Below, piece after piece: positions 1 through 11,564 of a stretch of DNA of 64,000 nucleotides (positions within the stretch are counted from its first letter, which is position 1; every line of letters starts with the position of its first letter). Source of the stretch: Gigaspora rosea (lineage: Eukaryota > Glomeromycota > Glomeromycetes > Diversisporales > Gigasporaceae); assembly GCA_003550325.1 (NCBI GenBank), contig QKWP01000054.1, forward strand, positions 329,410 to 393,409. The letters are read 5' to 3'. The notes under the pieces are model-generated. The model ran no database searches and was not told the origin of the DNA. It was given only the letters and a program-made list of their open reading frames with translations. The position numbers and the translations under genes were made by a program.

Positions 1-796
1 AAATCTGGCATTAGTCATCATTTTGACTATTTGGTTAACTGCCTCTGACTGGCTAATATTGTTTATAATTATTGACTAGTGTGGAGGGCATGAATATCAG
101 ATCTAGAATTAAATATACTAATAACTAATCAAAACTATGTTCAACAATCTGGCAAGACTCTTGATCCTCGAATTGGTAGACAAAAAGAAATATAGTTAAT
201 TTGGTACAGGTCTCGAGGTTCTACTAGTGTCTTGCTAAAGCATGAATAAGTGAGGATAAGTGTTTCTTTATTTCTTGGATATAGTTCTTCTTGTAGTGTA
301 TCTAATTTCACACTATATATATAACTCTTCTCTTTGAATATAGAGTGAGAAGGATTAAAGGTTCGAGTACAATCATTAATATTATTAATGATTAGCATAT
401 GATTTAGGGCGAAATTATATTGATGTGAGTAATTAATTAAACAATAGAAGTGATGAATTGTTTGATATATCAGGTAATCAAAGGAATTTAATTGATTGAG
501 GTTTTTATATAAGAAGTGATTAATTTGATTCTTTTTTTAATAGGGTTATAACTAATCTGGGTTCAAAATGTGGTTTATGAAGTCACAACTTAATGATATG
601 ACTTAAAGTTTAATAAGCAATTTATAACATTTTTTGGATAAAAAAGAAACTTTTTAACACTTCTACTCTTATTTTGAAGGTTAGAACTTTTTACTTTCTA
701 AAATTCAAAATCATTGTAAATTAATCTTTATTGAAGCAAAAAGAAGAAATTATATACTTTTTTCTTTTTTAATAAATATATATGAAATTTAGATTA
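1..796. other. AT-rich intergenic DNA, no gene seen
   Basis: No open frame here has codon or domain character of a real gene, and stops are frequent in all frames. A short minus-strand frame at 141-398 encodes nothing recognisable. Confidence 0.6.
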
Positions 797-798
797 TA

Positions 799-1039
799 TG
801 GGCTAGGTGCTGCAAAAAGGAACCAAATTGACAATTTTTTTAAAAGATATTTTTTCATATAAATCAATTTAGAACAAGATTAGGAGCATTTTTATTTAAA
901 ACACAAAAGTAGTTGTATTAATAAAATTTTGCTATATTGTTCTTTAAAGTTTGCACTTATAAAATTTGCAACATAAAAATTGATTTTCTGAAGATCTCTT
1001 GTTTTGTCAATTTGGTCCTTTTTCGCAGCACCTAGCCCA
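799..1039. mobile_element. MITE with about 37-bp TIRs, TA-flanked
   Basis: The two ends are near-perfect inverted copies beginning TGGGCTAGGTGCTGC. They stay matched for about 37 bp through a block with the core ACCAAATTGACAA. TA dinucleotides flank both ends (797-798 and 1040-1041), as expected for a Tc1/mariner-type target. The inside is AT-rich and non-coding, so this is a non-autonomous element. The superfamily is inferred from the TA target only. Confidence 0.75.
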
Positions 1040-1230
1040 TATTAACTAACTCTATTGACTTTGTTGCTGACTTATTATGATTATAATTTCTCTAGATGAA
1101 AGTCTGAAACAAATTCCTATGCCTTGAGGCATACTTGGAGTGACAAGAGTTTTTTAGGCTTTTTGTTTGTACTAGAGCCAAAATTTTTGTATTAGTATAT
1201 ACTTGTTATTGATTATGTTGTAGACAAAAA

Positions 1231-1311
1231 CTAATTATTATTAGGATATAATACAGAGCCCATGCCACAAAGTAGCATGGGCTTTGTATTATAAATCCTA
1301 ACAATAATTAG
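1231..1311. repeat. Short hairpin (foldback) of about 80 bp
   Basis: Arms of about 35 nt pair around a 9-nt loop. The GC-rich inner stem is GAGCCCATGC against GCATGGGCTT, and the outer AT-rich parts match with a few mismatches. It could be a tiny MITE or a transcribed hairpin. No TSD was established. Confidence 0.6.
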
Positions 1312-1496
1312 ATTTATCATTTAAATTTAACTGATAACATGGTTATCTGATACTTCTAATATAAGCACCAACCTTTTTCATATATATATAATTACTTTCT
1401 AATCATTGTTTATATTTTTGCTTACTTTTTTTTTCAAATTCTTTGCTATTTAACAGAACCCAGATTTGTATTATATAAAAAATAATAATAATATTT

Positions 1497-2470
1497 TTTG
1501 TTTATTAAAAAAGAATTTTAAATACATTCGCCTGCCAAAAAAGAATATTAAATACATTTTGTATATTAAACAAGAATATTTAATTAAATATGTTTGACAG
1601 TCAAAGAGATATTTAAATACATTTTGCCTGCTAAAGAAAATTTTAAATACGATTTGCAGTTAAAAGATAATTTTGGATATGTTTGCCTATCAAAAAAATT
1701 TTAAATATATTTTATCATCAAAAGAGAATTTTAGAAAAGTTAAATCATCAAATGAGAATTTTAAATACATTTTGCATGTCCAAAAAAACAATAGAAAATT
1801 TTAAATACATATGACTTTCAAAAAAGAATTTTAAATGCATTCACCCAGAGTTGTACATGGGACTTGTCCACACTATATAAAATGTTCAACATCCAAGATT
1901 GTCCAAAATTGTCCAAGCCTATGTCCCATGTTTAACTAATCAATAAAGTTATTTAAAAAATATATAATTATATATTTTTTTAGGTGCTAAACTTATTGGT
2001 GAAAAAATTAAAATAGATTATCTTAATAAAAATTTAAGTAATTTTAATTTGAAAAAATGTCTAAAATTGTCCAAAATTGTTCCATGTACAACACTGTATT
2101 CACCCATCAAATAAAAAATTAAATACATTTTTCTTATCAAAAAAAAGAATTTTAAATTTGTTTCGACTGTCAAAGAGAATTTTAAATATGTTCACCTATC
2201 AAAAGAGAATTTAAATATATGCTTACCTGTCAAAAAAGAACTTTAAACATGTTTGTATAAATTTTGTCAATAAAGAGAATTTTAAATATGTTTTGCAAAT
2301 TAAAGAGAATTTTAAATACAACTTGCCTATCAAAAAAGAATTTTAAATATATTTTGCATATTAAAAAAGAATTTAATATATTTTTCCTATTAAAAGTGAA
2401 TTTTAAATATGCTTGTCTATTCAAAAGAAGCTTAAATACTTTCGCATATTCAAAAATGTTAAATACCATC
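1497..2470. repeat. Degenerate minisatellite, unit about 30-33 bp
   Basis: Roughly 20 diverged copies of a unit with the core GAATTTTAAATACATTTTGC followed by a CCTATCAAAA-like segment run head to tail. The array is interrupted by a MITE at 1846-2096. Open frames across the array on both strands are by-products of the repeat and are not annotated as genes. Confidence 0.8.
1846..2096. mobile_element. hAT-type MITE inside the minisatellite
   Basis: The ends are CAGAGTTGTACATGG and the inverted CAGTGTTGTACATGG, with one mismatch in 15. The CAGNG start is typical of hAT TIRs. The flanking 8-mers CATTCACC and TATTCACC match at 7 of 8 positions, fitting the 8-bp hAT target-site duplication. At 251 bp it has no coding capacity. 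It clearly inserted into a repeat unit, because unit sequence resumes after it. Confidence 0.8.
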
Positions 2471-2938
2471 TATAAGAATTTTAACCATTTTTCGCTATTA
2501 AATATTTTAATATGCTTTGTTTTTGTAAATTTGTACACTATATTTGATATAATAAAGTATGAAAATTTGTATATAATTAATATAAAGTGTGCAAAAATTT
2601 GTTTAGAAAGTAATGAATAATGTATTTAAAAAATGTTAGATATTTATATAAAAGGGCTCCAAAGTTTGGGTCTGGTCTGGTTTGGGTCTGACCAGACCAA
2701 ACTTGAACCATAAATTTTGACAATTTCAAACCCAAACTCGGACCTGAACCTAAAGTACTAAACCTGAACCAGATACAAACATAATTATAGGTTTGTTCTG
2801 AGTTTAGTTCGAAGTTCTCAAACCTGTCTGGGTCCAGAATTAGCAGTCATTCTAAAAAAAAATAAAAAAAAAAGATAAAAAATTTCTTAAGCTCATTTGA
2901 TATATAATCTGGCATAGATTACAAATATATATATTACA

Positions 2939-3600
2939 TAGTGATTGAACCTGAGTAGGTAACCATTTGAGTCACCTGTTCACTCATGGGGCACCCAGGT
3001 TGTATTGTTGCAACCCACATGGGTCACTTGTTGGGTAGAGACAAAACCCTATATGATATCCTAAAATTTGGACATTTTAGACAAAATGGCAAAAAAGTGA
3101 TTTTTTTTCTAAGTTTTTTTTGTTTATGTGTTTACGCTATATAGGCGATTATGCATTAAACCAGCTTATAAAATTTTTGATTTTTTTATAAAATTTTTGC
3201 ATATTTTTTTTGTCATTTAACATATGCTATATGGCTAATTATGCATCAAATAGGCTTATAAATTTTTTGGTTTTTTTTGTTTATTTTATATAATGTGTAC
3301 TATATTGTATGATGATTATGTATCAAATGGGCTTATGAATTTTTTTTATATATTTTAGAGTAATACTGATCCATTTGACCCGGTTATAACAATTTCTGAC
3401 CTGTGACCCATACAGATCACCTGACTGGATTAGAAACTAAATATAGCCTGCATATAGTTTATAACCAACTCATATGGGTCACCCATATGGGTGACCCACA
3501 GGTGACCCTCAGATTGACTACTCAGGTAGGCTATAGATAGACCTGGGTCATGCACCCACATGTGATGATCTAGGTGATACCTACTTGGGTCAGAACACTA
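2939..3600. mobile_element. hAT-like MITE with GGGTCACC subterminal repeats (inner of a nest)
   Basis: The ends TAGTGATTGAACC and the inverted TAGTGTTCTGACC both continue into a shared AGTAGGTA block. Several copies of GGGTCACC/GGTGACCC lie near both ends, one of them a perfect palindrome at 3477-3500. There is no coding content. The 8-mers just outside do not match, so the TSD is lost or the borders are slightly off. Confidence 0.55.
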
Positions 3601-3664
3601 TTAGAATGTTAATTATACTTATTTTAATTTAATTTTTTTATATAAAATTTTAATATAATAAAAT

Positions 3665-3745
3665 GTGCATGATTCAGAAAATATGCACATTAATGTGCAT
3701 TCATACGCATGATTAAGGAATCATGTATACACATGAAACCCATTT
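3665..3745. repeat. GCGCATTAATGTGCATGATT-type hairpin, degraded copy
   Basis: The core with TTAATGTGCATTC and an inverted GATTAAGGAATCATG stem matches the small foldback element at 53232-53298. This copy is more degraded and has no clear TSD. Confidence 0.45.
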
Positions 3746-4077
3746 CAAGGTTTTGGACTTTTGGACCAGACTCAAACTTTTGGACCTGGCTCAAACTGAA
3801 CTCAAACCAAGCCAAAAGTTTGATATTCAGACTCGAACCAGACTAAGTTATAAAATAGTTTGAGTTCAAGTCTGGTTCAAAATTTGAACTGGACTCAGAC
3901 TTGTCTAAAGTCTAGCCTCAGTTCAGATTTGTCAGAGCTCTAGCTAGTATACAGATAAAGCTGTAGCAAATGTTATCTAGAATACTACAGAGGTACTATT
4001 TCATTGTTGTGCTTGTTTTTTTTATTTTTTTCTAAAAATTTCAATTAAAACAAAAGTTTTGATTAATATTAGAGCTA

Positions 4078-5506
4078 CCAATTAGAAAATTTGTGGAGGA
4101 AGTTACAAATATGGTTTTTGATGTAGAATGGAAGGGGTTGCCGAGTATTATAGATATACTAAAAGAAGAGGAAAATTATAAGGAAGTTGACTGGAGTAGC
4201 ACATGGGGTCAGCTAAATAAGCTGAAGTGCCGTAATTGTAGAAGTATAAAGCAAAGTAGGGCCTGGGTCAATAGGATTAAACGTATGGACAAGGCCCTGC
4301 CGATATTGGCTTTACTACATAAAAGATATCTGGGAGTGTACGAAATCGATCGGTGCATAGCATGTTTTAGGGAATTAGAAACACAAAACCACTTGGCAGA
4401 ATGTGAGATATATCAAGGCCTATGGAGAAAAATAGAACGTGAGGTCAAGGAAGAAGTACTTATTAACAAAGATACAAAGAAGAAAGAAGTTGTTCCAGAA
4501 ATCTTTAAGGCCATCGAAAAAGTACTTTTTGGTGAAGATGAGTATGAAAAGATTAGGAAACGGAAGTTAATAATCCAAGGCTTAGTTCCCACAAGCCTCG
4601 AGAAAGAATTAATGGTGGAAAGATATTTCAAAAACAAAGCATTTGAAGCTTTGTGTTTGAAATTTCACGAAAAATTTGAACACTACGATGTGAAGCCATT
4701 GCAGAGTGGGAAGAATTAAATGAGATGAAAGAAATGAAAAGAAAAAGAGTTAATAAAAACTAAGAAGAAGAAGAAATAGATGAGGGAGGAAAAGCTACAA
4801 GAAGTCGAAAAAGGCAGAAGAAAGACGAAAAAGAAAAGAATGAAGATGCCGTAAAAGAAACGAAGCAAGAAAAATTTCAAAGAATTTTCAATGATGCCAA
4901 GAGTATTTTGTTCAAGTGGATTTCAGCTTCACAAGGCGGCCTGGCTTTCTGCAGACCGGCCCTTTAATGAAAAAGACAATTTTTTTGGTCAATCTTGACA
5001 TTATCAGGCAAGAGCTAGTCGATGAATTTTTGACGGATACCTTAAAAAGTTAAGATGCCCAAAAAGGAAATGAATCTAGGCTGTGGCAGATCACATTTAG
5101 GTATCTCGGTAACCGGATGAGTCTTTATTGTTAAAAAGGTGGAAAATACAATAGTATATAGTATTTTTATATGTAGTTTATTACTTACATCTTATACAAT
5201 AAAGNCAATTGGATTTCTGGCTTCACGAGGCCAGCCTGGCTTTTTGCAGGCCGGCCCTTTAAGAAAAAAGACAATTTTTTTGGTCAATCTTGACATTAGC
5301 AGGCAAGAGCTAGTCGATGAATTTTTGACAGATATCTTAGAAAGTTAAGGTGCCCAAAAAGGAGACGAGGCAGATCGCATTTAGGTACCTCAATAACCGG
5401 ATGAGTCTTTATTGTTAAAAAGGTGGAAAATACAATAGTATATAGTATTTTTATATGTAGTTTATTACTTACATCTTATACAATAAAGGCAGGATTGCCA
5501 AAAAAA
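4078..5506 (+). mobile_element. 5'-truncated LINE (non-LTR retrotransposon) with 16-bp TSD
   Basis: The segment is bracketed by a perfect direct repeat ATTAATATTAGAGCTA at 4062-4077 and 5507-5522, the mark of target-primed insertion. It holds the C-terminal end of an open frame with a CCHC-type zinc knuckle, then a 3' region ending in a short A-run. The 3' tail is present twice in tandem (4913-5204 and 5206-5495), about 10 percent different, with an N at 5205 exactly between the copies. No reverse-transcriptase domain remains, so the 5' part is missing. Confidence 0.8.
4093..4719 (+). pseudogene. LINE ORF2 C-terminal fragment with zinc knuckle
   Basis: This 208-residue frame carries Cys88-X2-Cys91-X8-His100-X3-Cys104 after a Trp/Lys-rich stretch. 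That is the arrangement found at the C-terminus of many non-LTR retrotransposon polyproteins, where it helps bind nucleic acid. A second CRNC pair lies at residues 46-49. The endonuclease and reverse transcriptase are absent. The frame stops at 4719, but a neighbouring frame continues with a charged Lys/Glu-rich tail to about 4965, so a frameshift is likely. It is not a host gene. Fungal LINE identity is inferred from the motif and the flanking target-site duplication. Confidence 0.7.
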
Positions 5507-5522
5507 ATTAATATTAGAGCTA

Positions 5523-6321
5523 GAATGATGACCTAGGATATAGCATTAAAGATAGTGATATAGGATCTGCACCTTTGGAGCATTTCTGGACTAGACAGTA
5601 TATGGGTTATTCATATATAGAAGTTACAGTTGGTCTAAAGTAGTACAGTTCGGACAGCAATAACCATTCAATTTTTTATATAAAGCATCAAATTTACAAT
5701 TATTTAATTGATTTTGATTGGCTAATATTTTATAAAAAATTTTAATTGGTTAAAAAAAACATATGAATTCTTTTTTTATATAGTAAATGCCAAATTTTCA
5801 AATATATATAAACTTTAAACTCTTATAACTTCTTAAAATTATAATAAATAAAAAATCTGTTTTAACAAAATTGTAGCTTATACAAATAGTAATAAATCTG
5901 TAAGGCCAGATTTTTATTCAACTTATTTATTATTAAGTTATAACAAATTTTATATTTTATATATAAAAATTGGATAGTTTTTGCTGTTCTGCACTTTATA
6001 TGTCCTGACACATATCTAAAACCTTCTATCCAACCATTAGAATATGCGAAATAAAAAAAAATTATATTTATTTTTTAAAAAAATTTATTTAGAAGTTAGC
6101 AATAGTTGTGACAGAAAATTTTTTATAGCAGATAAAACAAGTTAAAACCAGTTTTTGATAGTAAATAAAATATCTAAAATATTTGATTACATATTAGGGA
6201 AGGACCAGAAATTAGCTAATTCTATAAAAGTGTTAGAAAAAGTACAAATTTAATATAAAAACCTGACTAAAAGAGGGGGTCAAATTTTGGCCAAAATCAA
6301 ATCAGCTAATTCCTAGTAGCA
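5523..6321. other. Intergenic, no gene seen
   Basis: AT-rich DNA with no supportable frame or recognisable repeat. Confidence 0.5.
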
Positions 6322-6329
6322 CTCTTAGG

Positions 6330-8400
6330 TAGTGTTCCGCATAATTCGTACCGGGCGGGTATTTTTAAAGATCCGGACCCGGTCCGAACATCGATTCGGA
6401 TCTAAATTTAGGGTCTGAACTTGTATCACTTAGATCCGGATACGGTCCGGATCCGTGAAAATTTATAGATGCTATTTTAAATTATAATTTTTTTTTATTT
6501 ATCACGACCTGCGATCTCATGGTCAAATTATCTATTCATTAACCAATAAAATTAAAAGGTTTCAATTAAAATTAATTATTTATTTTCAATTTATTAATAG
6601 CGCAGTATACATTCAAAGTGTCTTCGTATAAAAACTAAAAAAAAAAAATCAAATTCTATATAAAATAATCCTAATCTAAACATAGTCTCTAATTCTTTAA
6701 CTCCAATCCCGTTATGATAACAATATCCAATGTTAAGTTCCACTAACGTCCCTGTCTCTACAGATTTTTGATAATAAGCAAACACTTTATGTTCACCCTT
6801 TTTAACTCCAATTCCTTTTTCTGAACAACAGCCAACATTATATGTCCCACTAGCATACCAACTCTGCAGATTTTTGAAAATACACGAATGTATTATGTTC
6901 GACCTTTTAAACTCAAATTCCCTCATCATAACAACATATAAAATTAAATGTTCCACTATCGTGCCCTATTCTGCAGATTTTTGATAAGAAGTGAATGATA
7001 ACAATATCCGGTATTAAAAATTCTCACTGGCATGCCCTATCTCTATAGATTTTTAATAAAAATTAATGCCTTATGTTCATCCTTTTCATAGTAAAATCCA
7101 ACATTGTACAGTATTATCAAAAATCTGCAGAGATGGGGCATGCTAGAACATATTTACCTTTTCAACTCCAATTTCTTCATCATAACATCCAATATTAAAT
7201 GTTCTACTAACATGCTCCATCATTGCAGATTTTTGATAAGAAGTGAATGCCTTGCACTTACCCTTTCAACTTGATTCCACTATCCAGCATTAAACATTTT
7301 CACTAGCGTGCTCTATCTCTGCAGATTTTTGATAAAAGTTAATGCCTTATGCTCATCCTTTTCAACTTCGTAACAAAAATCCAACATTATATAGTATTAT
7401 CAAAATGCAGAGATGGAGCACGCTAGCGGACTTTTCAACTCCAATTCTTTCGCCATAACACCCAACATTAAATGTTCCACTAACATACCCATCTCTGAGG
7501 TTTTGATAAGAAGTGAATGCCTTGCACTTACCCTTTTCAACTCGATTTCGCTCTGATAACAATAGATGCATTAAAAATTCTCATCAGCGTGCCCTCTCTG
7601 TAGATTTTTGATAAAGGTGAATGCCTCCTAGCAAAATCCAATATTATACAGTATTATCAGAGATGGGACACGCCAGTGGAACATACTGTAAATGAATGCC
7701 AATTCTTTCATCCAAAATTATTAAATGTTCCCCTAGCATGCCCATCTATGCAATTTGTTGATAAATTATAATAAACGAATTCCTTACGTTCATATTTTTT
7801 AACCCCAATCCCATTATGATTACAATATCCAACATTTAATTGTTCCACTAGTTATGTTCATCTCTACAGATTTTTGATAATGGGCGAAAACCTTATATCT
7901 AGCGCGTCATGTAGCTTGGTGAAAACTCAACGCGAAACGTCGCATAAAACCACCTAAAAAATGGTCACGAAAACCCACAGTGAAACGACGTAAGGAAATT
8001 CGAAAAGGAACCGTTTAGTGGTAAACGAAAAAAAAAACGCATTACAATTCCAGATTTCAGGTGCCCAATTTAAGTCAAAGAACAGAGCCTACAAAAAATA
8101 TAAAAGCGTTAGTTCTAATGAAAAAAAGTTTCAAGAAAAAACAAAAAAACGTGTGTTTACCAATAAACAGCAACTCCGCCCAACAAAAACGACCAAGTTC
8201 AACAAAACCTATTGTAAAAAAAAAAAGAAAATTCTGAAATCAGCCAATCAGCGATCAAATAGACCGGACCGGGTATTACCCGGGCGGATCTTAGCGTGGG
8301 TCCGAACCCATATCAATTCTGACAAATCAAGGGTCCGAACTCGGTCCGTCAACGGACCGGACCGGACCCGGACCGGACACGGAACTTTTGCGGAACACTA
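6330..8400. mobile_element. hAT-like element carrying Sel1-repeat DNA
   Basis: The ends TAGTGTTCCGCA and the inverted TGCGGAACACTA are flanked by a perfect 8-bp duplication CTCTTAGG (6322-6329 and 8401-8408), the hAT signature. Both subterminal regions are crowded with GGACCGG/CCGGTCC and GATCCGGA motifs, the usual transposase-binding layout. No transposase is present. The inside (about 6594-7890) consists of degenerate Sel1-repeat coding DNA, so the element appears to have captured and amplified host gene sequence. Confidence 0.85.
6594..7890 (-). pseudogene. Degenerate Sel1-like repeat array inside a transposon
   Basis: Minus-strand peptides such as GTYNVGCCSEKGIGV, FAYYQKSVETG and LNIGYCYHNGIGV are clear Sel1-like (TPR-related) repeats. 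In this fungal group such repeats are often fused to kinases or act as scaffolds. The reading frame breaks repeatedly and no full protein is encoded. From about 7010 the DNA is organised as roughly 285-bp tandem units, about three copies. Each unit contains minus-strand Sel1 pieces and one short plus-strand piece (near 7105, 7390 and 7655, reading YYQKSAEMG or close to it). Mixed orientation within each unit shows an inversion that preceded the amplification. Confidence 0.75.
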
Positions 8401-8426
8401 CTCTTAGGTCATAACAGGTCATATTA

Positions 8427-8540
8427 TCGTAAGCTGCCAGATACAAGTTTCATTCCACCAAAAAAATTAGTTAGTAAAAAAAAAGAAAATAATTAGTAAA
8501 AAATGAGGGTGGGTCTGATCTTGTATCTGACAGTTTATGG
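8427..8540. mobile_element. 114-bp MITE, TA-flanked (same family as 30695-30830)
   Basis: The ends TCGTAAGCTGCC and inverted CCATAAACTGTC continue into AGATACAAG blocks on both sides. TA flanks both ends (8425-8426 and 8541-8542). The TIR matches the better-preserved copy at 30695-30830 (CCGTAAACTGCCG). It is non-coding. Confidence 0.7.
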
Positions 8541-8542
8541 TA

Positions 8543-9779
8543 CTAAGTTCAATTAGTGAAGTCAGGTCATATGACTTCACTCCTGTTATGACCTGACCAT
8601 GTGCCAACACTGCCCCTTCGTCATAATACTCCCCTTATATAATCTTTATATAGTATTCTATATAAGATTTATGTAAAATTATAGATCTATGTAGATTTTA
8701 TAAAAAAAATAACTTCGTGATAGGATTATGTCCCATTGCTAAGATATATTTTTTTAATAGAACTTAAGCCATTGATGTAAGTTTTTCTGCATTCAATTAA
8801 TCAAAAAAATTGAGCAATATTTTTATTATCAGCAAATCATAGCCTAAATTGATTATGACCAAGTTTTAGGAAGTTAGTTTTTGTAAATGGTTTCTGCAAA
8901 TGTTTTATTTGATCAAACTATATTAACCTAAACTTAAGCTTACTTAATTTAGACCGAATGCTTGTCATGTAATTTTATGATATACTAAGTTTACTGTTCT
9001 TAAACAATTCCTTGATTGCATGCATTTGGATAAAAATTTTCTTTTGAAAGTACGTCTTGATCTTTGTTACTGTACATAGCTACTTTATACTCTAGGTGAA
9101 TACAGCTATTTCGTAAATTTTATTTATTTTCTATTTTATTTTATTTTTTTTTTTAACAATTTTTATTCTTTAAAATTACTAAAGTTTCTAAATCAAGACA
9201 TTAATTATTTCTTCATCCATCTTGGTTTGGCAACCAATTTTTACAATAAAATTTGCTATTTTTTGGTAATATTTAATGTTGAATAACGAACGGTTTTTAC
9301 GGTAAACAACCATACAGATAATACCTTTTTTACCAAAAATGGCGTACAATGTTTGATCAACATATTGCTTCATATAGATTTACTAGAATCTTAAAATCGA
9401 TCAAAACAAAGCGGGGAAGGTTACATACTGGTTACATTTTCCAAATAAAGAAATCCATATGATATATAAAATGTGTAACATATTTTTTACGATACGTATG
9501 AAAAAATTAATAATCAATATTAATTTGAATGATCTTATAGTCAAATTTGATAGTCAGGAGAAAATACATCATTAGATTTTAGCTAGCTAATATAGGAAAC
9601 TCTAAAGAAATATGATATTAATCTATCGGTCCGAATGCTAAAATTTTTCCAGCGAATAATTGAACTGGATGCTTAAGGACGCCAATCTGCATATATATGA
9701 GATATTATATTGTTCAACGTTCGTCTTTTAAAGCTTAGCATACAGTATTAAAAAAAATAAAAACTTTATTTAAAACATA
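8543..9779. other. Intergenic, downstream of the HMG-box gene, no gene seen
   Basis: AT-rich DNA. A 61-codon minus frame at 9188-9373 has no recognisable feature. The part nearest 9780 probably contains the 3' UTR of the HMG-box gene, but no specific terminator signal can be assigned. Confidence 0.45.
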
Positions 9780-10598
9780 TTATTTTACACAACAATTTTC
9801 ATTAAAATGACAATGTAGAAGTCTTTCCAAATATTGTATTCGTGCAAGAAGTGACTGTACGATAGGATGCCGATATAAATTGTTTTGAGAATCCCACAAA
9901 GGTTGTTCTAAATTATAATGATTTCCATTTTCGGAAATTAATGAATGAGAAGATAAATCTGATATTCCATTAGGCGCAACCATTAAAGGATTATGGTCCC
10001 TAGTAAATGGGACAGATTGCTCTCCAATGATTGATGTGGGTTCAAAATCAAAAGAATCGACATCCAATATCGTATCAATATCTGTATCGGACAGAGAAAG
10101 CGATTCTTCATTAATGTTTTCATTGTCCATATCTTTTTCCTGATTATCTCTGTCATTATGAGTTGGATCAAAATAAAGAATTTTTAAGCCTCCACTAACA
10201 GCTTCCTTATTTATATTGTTCATATTATATTGATTATCTGGAACAACGAATAAAGGAGCTATACTTTTAAAACGAATTTTTGCATCTTCAGCAAGCTTTC
10301 TATAGGCATTTTTAACATGTTCTGATTCTTTATGCCAGCTTTCGCTAGCTTTTGAAGAGATCTCTTTTAAAGATAGATCGATATTTAGTTTTGATATTTC
10401 GCGATTAAAAACTTTACGATAGATGATAAAAGGGTTAGGTGTTCTATTATATTTAGAATCTACATTACTAAGTGATTTTGAAATTAATTCTTCGATCGTA
10501 ATATTTGGAGGGAACGATGGCTTAAAATTATTTACAATTGAAATAGATTTAGGAGAGGAGGTAACAATATTAGTTTTTTTTTTGCGATATTTTGGCAT
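9780..10598 (-). CDS. MATA-type HMG-box protein, putative transcription factor
   Basis: This is a single-exon frame of 272 residues. Residues 52-111 form an HMG-box of the fungal MATA/Sox-like class. It starts RTPNPFIIYRKVF, continues with a helix containing ISSKASESWHKES (Trp88 is the conserved core aromatic) and ends in a basic YRKLAEDAKIRFK helix. Such boxes bind and bend DNA in the nucleus; in fungi they include mating-type and sexual-development regulators, and this family is expanded in Glomeromycotina. The N-terminus is basic (KYRKKK), a plausible nuclear localisation signal. Residues 145-190 are acidic and could be an activation region. The C-terminal stretch near 245-262 (VQSLLARIQYLERLL) could form a short coiled coil. 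The start at 10598 is the only upstream Met in the open frame and leaves a normal N-terminal lead to the box. Membership of the sex locus cannot be claimed, because the usual neighbours are not visible. Confidence 0.85.
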   Translation of the reverse strand: MPKYRKKKTNIVTSSPKSISIVNNFKPSFPPNITIEELISKSLSNVDSKYNRTPNPFIIYRKVFNREISKLNIDLSLKEISSKASESWHKESEHVKNAYRKLAEDAKIRFKSIAPLFVVPDNQYNMNNINKEAVSGGLKILYFDPTHNDRDNQEKDMDNENINEESLSLSDTDIDTILDVDSFDFEPTSIIGEQSVPFTRDHNPLMVAPNGISDLSSHSLISENGNHYNLEQPLWDSQNNLYRHPIVQSLLARIQYLERLLHCHFNENCCVK

Positions 10599-11564
10599 AG
10601 TGTAGTATCTTTTGAATATAAAAAACTTTTGCCCTTAAAATTTAGATCAACAAGATTATTTATAAGTTATTTACCCTTTAAAGACTGATAAATTTGGTTA
10701 TTTCTATAGTTAATCACTAAAATTCCTAATAGGGGCACGCCTTTTAAATCAACAAGAGTGTGCTCTATGATTGGAAACCATGCGCGAGTACGTAGCTAAA
10801 CACGTATGTATTTATACGAACTTTTCATAACTCCAATTTATGTTCGGAAATATAACTCATGTTTCGGCAAAACAAACAAAAAAACTCGCAATGTTGCGGT
10901 CAGAAGCAACGCTCGAATTTTGGAATCATCCTTTTAATAAATCTTTAAATAGTCATTGCGGAAAAATTATGCCATGAATAAAAAATAAATCAATTACCCT
11001 TTTCTGAAACTACCCTGAAACTTAATAACTTATTACATGTCTGTAAACCAAATTAACGTTATAGTAGGTGCTTCAAACATTATGTAGATTATGTCATTCA
11101 TCGATCAGGGAAATATTAAAAGGGGTCGAAGTCATTTGAGTAGAATAATAAGAAAATGCCTTATTTCTAACTTTCATAAAAAAAGATGATGTTTATTTAC
11201 CAAAAAAACAAATATATGAAATAGATCAACAAGTTTTATTTAAACACACGTACAGTACATTCATTTAAATTCCTGATTACTTTGTATTAAATACAAGTCA
11301 AACGTTTTAAGCCACGAAAATGGAAATATTTTAAAGCTTTGTTGTATTTAATGATTTATAGACAAATTAAAATCTGATACAAGGTGTACTGCGTAAAAAA
11401 ATGAGATATCCATAGATTATCAGAATTTTGAAAAATGGACATGAACATTATAAAACATAATAACTTAACATATTTTTAAACTTGAGCTTAAAACCGCTCT
11501 GATAATATATAATAATAACGGAAAAATGTCCCCGGTTTTCTTTGTACTAATATTATAGAGCAGC

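Larger units (their letters stand above)
2653..3941. mobile_element. Probable non-autonomous hAT-like element (outer of a nest)
   Basis: Both ends are dense in inverted copies of TCTGGTT/AACCAGA and TTGAACC-type motifs, resembling the subterminal transposase-binding repeats of hAT elements. The termini AGGGCTCC and the inverted AGAGCTCT are similar. A second element sits in the middle (2939-3600). I found no clear target-site duplication, so the exact borders are uncertain. Confidence 0.45.

Noticed and set aside
2230-2620. Overlapping frames of 79 and 118 codons on opposite strands
   Set aside because: Both are periodic translations of the roughly 30-33 bp minisatellite.
5139-5348. 69-codon frame across the N
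   Set aside because: It contains the ambiguous base and lies in the duplicated LINE tail.
8018-8407. 129-codon Lys/Arg-rich frame
   Set aside because: Its 3' half runs through the GGACCGG subterminal repeats and TIR of the hAT-like element, so the basic composition is a by-product.
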